Positions 26,519 to 32,380 of a stretch of DNA of 32,380 bases are shown piece by piece. The position numbers were made by a program, and so were the translations under genes. Position 1 is the first letter of the stretch. Every line of letters starts with the position of its first letter. Origin of the DNA: Actinomycetota bacterium (lineage in GTDB: Bacteria; Actinomycetota; Thermoleophilia; Gaiellales; Gaiellaceae); the NCBI GenBank assembly GCA_005884575.1, contig VAWW01000008.1, positions 11,070 through 43,449 of the forward strand. Reading direction: 5' to 3'. The notes beneath the pieces are model-generated. The model did no database searches. It was not told where the DNA came from and saw only the letters and a list, made by a program, of their open reading frames with translations.

Positions 26519-27274
26519 ATGCTGAGCACGGAGATCGACGGCACCGTCGACAAGGCGTCGCCGGTCCCCTACTACTTCCAGCTGCTGCAGCTGCTCGAGC
26601 GCGCGATTGCCTCCGGCATGCTCACCCCGGGCGAGAAGATCCCGACTGAGGCGGCGCTCTGCGAGCGCTTCGACGTCAGCCGCACGGTCGTCCGGCAAGC
26701 GCTGAGCGACCTCGACCGGACGGGGCTCGTCACACGCGTGAAGGGCAAGGGGACGTTCGTCGCCGAGCCGAGGTCGGCCGAGTTCGTCGTCCGGTCGCTG
26801 ACGAGCCTCCACGAGGACATGACCGCGCGCGGCGAGCGGCTCGAGACGAAGGTGCTGCGGCTCGAGGCGGAGCCGGCCTCCCCGCACGTCGCGCAGATGC
26901 TCGAGCTGCCGGAGTCCGAACGGATCGTGCTGCTCGAGCGGCTCCGCTTCCTGCGGGGCGAGCCGCTCGTCGTCACGACCGCGTACATGCCGTACTCACT
27001 CTGCGCGCCTCTCCTCCAGCTCGACTTCAGCAGCCGCTCGCTCTTCGGAGCGTACGAGCGCGAGCTCGGCTACAAGCTCCACCGCGGCACGCGCGCCGTC
27101 GAGTCGCGCCCGGCGAACGCGCAGGTCGCCGAACAGCTCGGCGTGTACGAGGGCGACCCGGTCCTCGTCTTCACGGGGATCACGTACATCGAGGACGGCC
27201 GTCCGATCGAGTACGTCGTCGAGTTCCACCGGGGCGATCGGAGCCGCTTCGAGACGGAGCTGTTCCGGCCGTGA
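26519..27274 (+). CDS. GntR-family regulator, HutC subfamily (UTRA domain)
   Basis: A 251-residue regulator. The N-terminal winged helix (residues about 14-80) shows the GntR signature GEKIPTEAALCERFDVSRTV followed by V-R-Q-A-L and VTRVKGKGTFVAEP. The C-terminal UTRA domain (about 100-245) is the effector pocket (RLRFLRGEPLVVTTAYMP, and the terminal RPIEYVVEFHRGDRSRFE). HutC-type repressors sense sugars, amino acids or amino sugars. It has an operator-like palindrome just upstream, heads a plus-strand set with the SDR 1 base after its stop, and faces the PLP-enzyme gene. It is the probable controller of the D-amino-acid-related genes around it. Confidence 0.93.
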   Translation: MLSTEIDGTVDKASPVPYYFQLLQLLERAIASGMLTPGEKIPTEAALCERFDVSRTVVRQALSDLDRTGLVTRVKGKGTFVAEPRSAEFVVRSLTSLHEDMTARGERLETKVLRLEAEPASPHVAQMLELPESERIVLLERLRFLRGEPLVVTTAYMPYSLCAPLLQLDFSSRSLFGAYERELGYKLHRGTRAVESRPANAQVAEQLGVYEGDPVLVFTGITYIEDGRPIEYVVEFHRGDRSRFETELFRP

Positions 27275-27275
27275 C

Positions 27276-28025
27276 GTGGCAGCCGGTCTCTTCGATCTGA
27301 CCGGCCGCCGCGCGCTCGTCACGGGCGGCGGCGGCGGGATCGGGCGCGGGCTGGCGCGCGGGCTCGCGGACGCGGGTGCGACCGTCGCGGTGCTGGGCCG
27401 GTCCGAACGTGCCGACGAAGCGGCCGCGGAGCTTGGAGGCGTCGCCGTCCGCGCCGATCTCGCCGATCGCGACGACCTGCCCCGCGGCTTCGACGAGGCG
27501 GTCGAGCGGCTCAGCGGGATCGACATCCTCGTCACTTCGCACGGGATCGGGCGGCCGGCGGCGGCCGTCGACCACGAGCTCGCCGACTGGGATGAAGTCG
27601 TCGAGGTGAATCTGACGGCGACCTTCCAGCTCTGCCGGCTCGCCGGGCGCCTGATGCTCGAGCGCGGCAGTGGCAAGATCGTGAACATCGCGTCGCTGCT
27701 CAGCTTCCAGGGCGGCCTGGGGGTCTCCTCGTACGCGGCGAGCAAGGGCGCGATCGCGACGCTGACGATGGCGCTTGCGAACGAGTGGGCGCCGCACGGA
27801 GTGAACGTGAACGCGATCGCGCCCGGCTATGTGAAGACCGCGCTGAACGAGCGCATCTGGCGGCACGATCCGGAGCGGACGGCGGCGATCACCGCGCGGA
27901 TCCCCGCCGGTCGCTGGGGCGAGCCCTCGGATCTCGCGGGCGCCGTCGTCTTCCTCTCGTCGGCCGCGTCGGACTACGTGCACGGCGCGATTCTCGCCGT
28001 CGACGGCGGCTGGCTCGGCCGCTGA
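27276..28025 (+). CDS. Short-chain dehydrogenase/reductase, gluconate/2-deoxygluconate dehydrogenase-like
   Basis: A 249-residue classical SDR starting at GTG 27276, one base after the GntR stop. The cofactor motif is LVTGGGGGIGRGLARGLADA (residues about 14-33), the active-site Ser is in NIASLLSFQGG and the catalytic Y-x3-K is SSYAASKGA; the C-terminal DGGWLGR is typical. The opening LFDLTGRRALVTGG resembles KduD/gluconate 5-dehydrogenase-type enzymes, so a sugar acid or polyol substrate is likely. It is co-transcribed with the regulator and the TIM-barrel-like gene, 3 bases downstream. Confidence 0.9.
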   Translation: MAAGLFDLTGRRALVTGGGGGIGRGLARGLADAGATVAVLGRSERADEAAAELGGVAVRADLADRDDLPRGFDEAVERLSGIDILVTSHGIGRPAAAVDHELADWDEVVEVNLTATFQLCRLAGRLMLERGSGKIVNIASLLSFQGGLGVSSYAASKGAIATLTMALANEWAPHGVNVNAIAPGYVKTALNERIWRHDPERTAAITARIPAGRWGEPSDLAGAVVFLSSAASDYVHGAILAVDGGWLGR

Positions 28026-28028
28026 GCG

Positions 28029-29180
28029 ATGGAGACGTCGATCTTCTGCTTCGCGACCGACCTCGCCGACGAGGGGATCGAGACCGTGCTCGAAAACGTG
28101 CAGGAGCGCGGGGGCCTCGGCGGCGTCACGGTCGCCGCCGCCTACCACGAAGGGCGTGACCTCTTCCCGCACAACCCGGTGCACAAGGTGCGCTTCCTCG
28201 AGGGCGGCGCGGTCTTCTTTCCGCCGGACGCCGTCGGCCGGGGGCGACTGCGGCCGCCCGTCAGCGAGGCCGCGCACGTCCTCCCGGAAGCGGTGGAAGC
28301 GGCAGGGCGCCGCGGGCTCGCCGTGCGCGCGTGGACGGTCTTCCTGCACAACGGCGCGCTCGCGTCCGCGCACCCCGACTGCGCACCGGAGAACGCCTTC
28401 GGCGACAGGTACGTCACCGACCTCTGCCCCGCGCATCCCGATGTTCGCGCCTACGCGCGCGCGCTCGCGGCCGACGTCGCCCGCCTCGGTGTGAAGACGA
28501 TCTGCTCCGAGTCGCTGCACTACTCCGCGCTCGAGCACGGCTACGCGCACGAGCGCTACTTCGTGCCGCTCGGGCCGCGAACCCGCTACCTGCTGGGACT
28601 CTGCTTCTGCGAGCACTGTCTCGCGGCCGCACCGGACGGAGAGGCGGTGCGGGAGCTGGCCGGCGCCGAGATCCAGCGGGTGTTCGACGGCGAGCCGGAC
28701 GAGCCGGAGCTCGAGAGGGACGAGCTCATCGGGTACACGCGCGCGCGCGAGGAGACGGTCTGCTCGCTGACGGCCGAGGTCGCCGCGGCCGCGCGCGAGC
28801 ACGGCGCCGAGCTCGAGTTCCTCGACCTCTCCGGCGCCGTCAAGGGCTACGCGACCGGTCGGCCGGCCGGCGATGCCGCGCCGTCGATCTCATGGCAGCT
28901 CGGGGTCGACGTCGGTGCGGTCGCGAGCACCTGCGACGGCATCGAGGCGATCGGCTACGCGGCCGACCCGGAACGCATCCGGGGCGATCTCGACGCGTAC
29001 GGCGACGCAGCCGTCTCGGTCATCTTCCGCCCGACGCCGCCCGACTGCGACTCGCCGGAGAATCTGCGCGCGAAGGTCGAGCTCGCGCGCGATCGCGGCC
29101 TACGCCGCGTCGACTTCTACCACTACGGCTTCATGCGGCTGGACGCGCTGGACTGGATACGCGCCGCCGTGTCGACCTGA
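28029..29180 (+). CDS. Orphan TIM-barrel-like protein with a Cys cluster
   Basis: A 383-residue cytosolic protein I cannot assign to a named family. Alternating hydrophobic strands and helices with polar C-terminal strand ends suggest a TIM barrel of glycoside-hydrolase-like type: LAVRAWTVFLHN (W102, H107), LCPAHPDVRAY (132-142), CSESLHYSALEHGYAHERYF (159-178, rich in E/H), a Cys cluster C192-x-C194-x2-C197 (LCFCEHC), and at the end VDFYHYGFM. The Glu/His-rich loops and Cys cluster could form an active site or metal site. The adjacent genes (SDR, D-aminoacylase, GntR) suggest an unrecognised hydrolase or isomerase of the same pathway. Its 3' end overlaps the convergent amidohydrolase by 50 bases. 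Confidence 0.8.
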   Translation: METSIFCFATDLADEGIETVLENVQERGGLGGVTVAAAYHEGRDLFPHNPVHKVRFLEGGAVFFPPDAVGRGRLRPPVSEAAHVLPEAVEAAGRRGLAVRAWTVFLHNGALASAHPDCAPENAFGDRYVTDLCPAHPDVRAYARALAADVARLGVKTICSESLHYSALEHGYAHERYFVPLGPRTRYLLGLCFCEHCLAAAPDGEAVRELAGAEIQRVFDGEPDEPELERDELIGYTRAREETVCSLTAEVAAAAREHGAELEFLDLSGAVKGYATGRPAGDAAPSISWQLGVDVGAVASTCDGIEAIGYAADPERIRGDLDAYGDAAVSVIFRPTPPDCDSPENLRAKVELARDRGLRRVDFYHYGFMRLDALDWIRAAVST

Positions 29181-30759
29181 GGGCCCGTCCCGCGAGCGCG
29201 CCCGTGTGCCGTCCGTCGTCCACGAGGACGGTGCCGTTGACGAGCACGTAGGGGACGCCCTCCGGCAGCCGCCGCGGATCTTCGTAGGTGGCGGTGTCGC
29301 GGATCGTCTCCGGATCGATGCACGTCACGTCCGCGGCCATGCCGGGCCGCAGCAGGCCGCGGTCCAGGAAGCCCAGCCGCTGCGCCGGCAGCGAGGTCAT
29401 CTTGCGCACCGCCTGCTCCCAGGTGAGGATCCCGAGCTCGCGGACGTAGACCGCGAAGTAGCGCGGGAACGTGCCGTAGGAGCGGGGGTGCGGCCGCTCG
29501 CCGACGAGGATTCCGTCGCTGCCAGCGGTGTGCGACCAGTGCGCCATCGTCATGCGCACGTTCTCCTCGTTGCCGGAATGGGAGATGCAGGACACGCCGA
29601 GGTTCTCGTCGGCGAGCAGCTCGCACGTGAAGTCGATCGGGCGCTTGCCCGCCGCCGCGGCCGCGTCGGAGACGCTGAGCCCGATGTACCGACGGTTCTC
29701 CGGCAGGCGCGCGCCGCCGATCACGACGATCGACCAGTCCATCGGGATCCCGTGGAAGCCGTCGCACCCCTCGTCCTCCATCTCGATGCGGAGCCGCTCG
29801 CGCAGATCCGCGTCGCGCAGGCGGTCGATCGTCGCCGCGGAGCCGCCGACGTGCATCCAGCTCGGCAGGAAGGCGTGCAGGTATGTCGAGCCCGCCAGGT
29901 ACGGGTAGGTGTCGAGCGTGACCTCGATGCCGTCGTCGCGGGCGCGGTCGAGCATCGCGAGCAGCTCCGGCGCCTTGCCCTTGTTGATCGCGTAGCCGAG
30001 GTGCGCGTGCGCGAGGTGGAGCGGGACGCCCGAGCGGCGCGCGATCTCGATGCAGTCGGCGTACGCCTCGAGCGCGTGGCTGCCGTAGTTGCGATGGTGC
30101 GGTGTGTAGTAGCCGCCGTAGTCGCGCACGATCTCGCAGAGCGCGACGATCTCGTCGTCGTCCGCGTACATCCCGGGCGTGTACGTCAGTCCCGTCGAGA
30201 GCCCCACCGCGCCGTCCTCGAGCGCCTCGACGAGGAGCCGCTTCATCTGCGCGAGCTCGTCGTCGGTCGGCGCGCGGTCGTCGTAGCCCATCGCGCACAT
30301 CCGGATCGTCCCGTGCGGTGCGAGGTACGCCGCGTTGACCGCGATGCCGTCCGCGTCGAGCCGGTCTAGGTACTCGCCGACCGTGCGCCAGCTCCAGTCG
30401 AACCCGGGCGGGTCGTCGTTCCAGCCCGCCAGCTGCCCGCGAAGCTGCTCGAGCACCTCGTCGTTCACCGGCGCGTAGCTGAGCCCGTCCTGGCCGAGCA
30501 CCTCGAGCGTCACGCCCTGGTGCACCTTCGCCTCGTGCGCGGGATTGGCAAGCAGCCGGAGGTCGGAGTGAGTGTGCATGTCGACGAAGCCGGGGCAGAC
30601 GAAGAGGCCGTCCGCATCGATCGTGCGGGCGGCCGGCTCGCCGGCGAGGCGGCCGACGGACGCGATCCGGTCGCCGGCGATGCCGACGTCGGCGCGGTAC
30701 CACGAGTTGCCGGCACCGTCGATCACGCGCCCGCCGCGAATCAGCAGGTCGAACGTCAT
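29131..30759 (-). CDS. N-acyl-D-amino-acid deacylase-like amidohydrolase
   Basis: A 542-residue amidohydrolase-superfamily protein of the D-aminoacylase group. The N-terminal sandwich (LLIRGGRVIDGAGNSWYRAD) is followed by the metal motif H62-x-H64 (DMHTHSD), PHHRNYGSHALEAY, PLHLAHAHLG, and the family's late active-site region TAGSDG followed by PHPRSYGTFPRYFAVYVREL. In classic D-aminoacylases a metal-bridging Cys sits in G-N-C-G; here that segment reads LGQDGLSYAP, with D91 in the Cys position. It would release a D-amino acid from its N-acyl form. ATG 30759 overlaps the SDR stop (ATGA). The C-terminal tail after ALAGRALR is Arg/Ser-rich and lies antisense to the TIM-barrel gene. Confidence 0.88.
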   Translation of the reverse strand: MTFDLLIRGGRVIDGAGNSWYRADVGIAGDRIASVGRLAGEPAARTIDADGLFVCPGFVDMHTHSDLRLLANPAHEAKVHQGVTLEVLGQDGLSYAPVNDEVLEQLRGQLAGWNDDPPGFDWSWRTVGEYLDRLDADGIAVNAAYLAPHGTIRMCAMGYDDRAPTDDELAQMKRLLVEALEDGAVGLSTGLTYTPGMYADDDEIVALCEIVRDYGGYYTPHHRNYGSHALEAYADCIEIARRSGVPLHLAHAHLGYAINKGKAPELLAMLDRARDDGIEVTLDTYPYLAGSTYLHAFLPSWMHVGGSAATIDRLRDADLRERLRIEMEDEGCDGFHGIPMDWSIVVIGGARLPENRRYIGLSVSDAAAAAGKRPIDFTCELLADENLGVSCISHSGNEENVRMTMAHWSHTAGSDGILVGERPHPRSYGTFPRYFAVYVRELGILTWEQAVRKMTSLPAQRLGFLDRGLLRPGMAADVTCIDPETIRDTATYEDPRRLPEGVPYVLVNGTVLVDDGRHTGALAGRALRSTRRRVSSPARPAA

Positions 30760-31529
30760 TCGGCGTCCTCGAAGTCCGCGACGAGCTCGCGGGCCATCTG
30801 TGCGTTGCCGGCGAGCAGGCCGCCGTCCACGCGCAGCACCTCGCCGCTGATCCACGACGCGTCGTCGGAGGCGAGGAAGGCGGCAGCGGCCGCGACGTCT
30901 TCGGGCTCGCCGACCCGCCCGAGCGGATACCAGCGCAGGAGCTTCTCGAAGATCTCCGGCACCTTCTCGACGCGCTCCTGCCAGATCGGCGTGCGGATCG
31001 TTCCCGGTGCGATCGCGACCGCCCGGATGCCGTGGTGTCCGTACCGCACCGCCATGCTGCGCGTCAGGTTGATCACCCCCGCCTTCGCGGCGCTGTACGG
31101 CTCGTTGGCGAAGAACGCCAGGCCGTTGACGGACGCGATGTTGACGATCACGCCGCCGCCGCGCTCGATCATCCCGGGCAGTACCGCCTTCGAGCAGAGA
31201 AAGGCCGACTTCAGGTTGAGCGCGACGTCGTGCTCCCACTCCTCCTCGTCGATCTCGAGCACGTCGTCGGACATGCCGCCGCCGGCGTTGTTGACGAGCA
31301 CGTCGACGCGGCCGGCGTCCGCAACCATCCGCGCGACGTCCGCGGCGACCGTGACGTCCGCCTGGACGGCGCGCCCGCCGATCTCGGCCGCGACCGCCGT
31401 CGCGCGCTCGCCGTCCACGTCGGCGACGACGACCGTCGCCCCGTCGGCCGCGAACCGCGCGCAGACCGCCCGCCCGATCCCGGAGCCGCCGCCAGTCACG
31501 ATGGCCGACTTGCCATCCAGCCGGCTCAT
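30756..31529 (-). CDS. Short-chain dehydrogenase/reductase
   Basis: A 257-residue classical SDR: AIVTGGGSGIGRAVCARFAA for the cofactor, VLVNNAGGGMSDD, active-site Ser in NIASVNG, catalytic Y-x3-K in EPYSAAKAG, and the terminal SGEVLRVDGGLLAGN. It is linked on both sides by ATGA overlaps: its ATG overlaps the permease stop and its stop overlaps the amidohydrolase start. Such tight coupling indicates one pathway. The substrate is unknown; oxidation of a sugar or hydroxy-acid part of the imported compound is plausible. Confidence 0.9.
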   Translation of the reverse strand: MSRLDGKSAIVTGGGSGIGRAVCARFAADGATVVVADVDGERATAVAAEIGGRAVQADVTVAADVARMVADAGRVDVLVNNAGGGMSDDVLEIDEEEWEHDVALNLKSAFLCSKAVLPGMIERGGGVIVNIASVNGLAFFANEPYSAAKAGVINLTRSMAVRYGHHGIRAVAIAPGTIRTPIWQERVEKVPEIFEKLLRWYPLGRVGEPEDVAAAAAFLASDDASWISGEVLRVDGGLLAGNAQMARELVADFEDAE

Positions 31530-32368
31530 CCCTTCAACGCGCCCTCCTGCAGCCCGCGCAAGTACCAGCGCTGCGCGAACGCGAACGCGAGCAGCCCCGG
31601 AAGGATCGCGATCACGTACATCGCGGCCATCGTCGGCCACAGCCACTGCCCGAAGCCCGCGTTCGCCGAGGCGAGGACGACGGTCAGCGTTCGCTTCTCC
31701 TGATCGTTGGTGAGCGTGTTCGCGAGCAGCCACTCGCCCCACGCCGCGATGAAGTTCGTGATCACGACGACGATGACGCCGTTGCGGACGAGCAGGATCA
31801 TGAACGAGCTTGCACCGTCCACGCGAGCCGACTCGGGCAATTCCTTCGGAATCGTCTCGAAGACGCCGCGCATGATGAAGACGCTGACCGCGAGCGCGAG
31901 CGTCTGATACGGAAGGATCAACCCCCAGGTGTTGTTGATCAGGCCGAGCCGGTCCTGAATCTCCCAGATCGAGATCAGGCCCGTCACGCGACTGGGGACA
32001 AAGAGCGAAGCGACGAAGATCCCGAGAATGAGCCGCTTCCCCGGCGTCGGCAGGTGCACGAGCGCGTAACCCGCGAGCACCGCGATCGTCGTCGTGATCA
32101 CCATCGTCGCGACCGTCACGACGATGCTGTTCTCGAAGTTCTGCGGCAGCGTGTCGATCGCCGTCAGCGCGCGGTGGTACGAGCCGAAGTCGAAGTGGTG
32201 CGGCCAGATGCGGTTCGTGTACGCGTCCGGGAGCGACTTGACAGACAGCAGCAGCACCCACGCGAGGGGGAACAGGATCACGCCGCACGTGGAGATGAGG
32301 ATCCCGTGCTTCGCAATCGACCCCCACGGCAGCCGCCGCTGCGGCGTCGACCGCCGCTGCCGTGCCAC
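31526..32368 (-). CDS. Sugar-type ABC transporter permease (MalG/UgpE family)
   Basis: A 280-residue inner-membrane permease of the carbohydrate-uptake CUT1 group with about six membrane spans (first at about 24-44, GILISTCGVILFPLAWVLLL). The cytoplasmic EAA loop that docks the ATPase reads ELPESARVDGASSFMILL, and the C-terminal span ends in FAFAQRWYLRGLQEGALKG, a family hallmark. Partner permease, binding protein and ATPase are expected beyond the right edge. The start is uncertain: GTG 32366-32368 fits, but the frame is open to the window edge. The carbohydrate-type importer next to a D-aminoacylase is notable, since amino acids and peptides normally use other ABC families. Confidence 0.9.
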   Translation of the reverse strand: MARQRRSTPQRRLPWGSIAKHGILISTCGVILFPLAWVLLLSVKSLPDAYTNRIWPHHFDFGSYHRALTAIDTLPQNFENSIVVTVATMVITTTIAVLAGYALVHLPTPGKRLILGIFVASLFVPSRVTGLISIWEIQDRLGLINNTWGLILPYQTLALAVSVFIMRGVFETIPKELPESARVDGASSFMILLVRNGVIVVVITNFIAAWGEWLLANTLTNDQEKRTLTVVLASANAGFGQWLWPTMAAMYVIAILPGLLAFAFAQRWYLRGLQEGALKG

Positions 32369-32380
32369 GGCGATGCGCTC

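Noticed and set aside
29131-29180. Frameshift at the C-terminus of the amidohydrolase because it overlaps the TIM-barrel gene
   Set aside because: A 50-base tail-to-tail overlap is tolerable, and the catalytic part is complete before the overlap, so no lesion is required.
31530-32327. N-terminal extension of the SDR
   Set aside because: The extra residues are an out-of-frame reading of the ABC permease; SDR family sequence begins at ATG 31529.

Overview
The window is a very GC-rich bacterial chromosome segment, about two-thirds G+C or more by eye, with many GTG starts and several 4-base ATGA/GTGA gene overlaps. The gene families point to Actinomycetota: an MmyB-type XRE regulator, a CHRD protein, a GAF/HisKA_3 kinase, a PimA-like glycosyltransferase and a HutC-type GntR regulator. 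A soil Thermoleophilia/Gaiellales-like lineage is my best guess; that is inference, because no rRNA or other phylogenetic marker is present.

Layout. 1-6.2 kb: the tail of a TPR protein, a frame-broken berberine-bridge-type FAD oxidoreductase, a LysE exporter divergent from an AraC regulator, then a receiver-only response regulator and a frame-broken triple-GAF histidine kinase. 6.2-10.8 kb: a frame-broken glycogen-debranching-type enzyme preceded by two overlapping small Cys-rich genes, a B3/B4-domain protein, a secreted CHRD protein and two small conserved proteins. 10.8-14.7 kb: GFA enzyme, cupin and XRE regulator on the minus strand, divergent from a zinc alcohol dehydrogenase and an aldo-keto reductase. 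14.7-18.4 kb: an eroded zone with a membrane-protein pseudogene carrying two in-frame stops, a 5'-truncated helical gene, a degenerate vapBC toxin-antitoxin pair, a broken small gene and one intact secreted protein. It ends at an initiator tRNA whose 3' end is repeated about 1.8 kb away, as an old integration would leave it. 18.5-26.5 kb: a membrane/coiled-coil protein and Ppx/GppA run into a convergent minus-strand row of genes: D-serine dehydratase-like enzyme, PimA-like glycosyltransferase, WecB, an alpha/alpha-toroid protein, a broken coiled-coil gene, glutamate dehydrogenase and a CBS protein.

26.4-32.4 kb is the most interesting part. A GntR/UTRA regulator with an apparently leaderless promoter and an AT-rich palindrome heads a plus-strand set (regulator, SDR, orphan TIM-barrel-like protein). 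Its divergent neighbour is a fold-III PLP enzyme of the D-serine dehydratase/D-threonine aldolase type. Converging on it is a minus-strand operon joined by ATGA overlaps: sugar-type ABC permease, SDR and an N-acyl-D-amino-acid deacylase-like amidohydrolase. I read this as a regulated uptake and breakdown module for an N-acylated or sugar-linked D-amino acid; this is a hypothesis.

Many genes carry frame lesions, in at least nine loci. In 14.7-18.4 kb, nonsense codons and truncation argue for true decay. In the FAD oxidoreductase, kinase, debranching enzyme and coiled-coil gene, single lesions in otherwise well-preserved proteins could equally be assembly or consensus errors.
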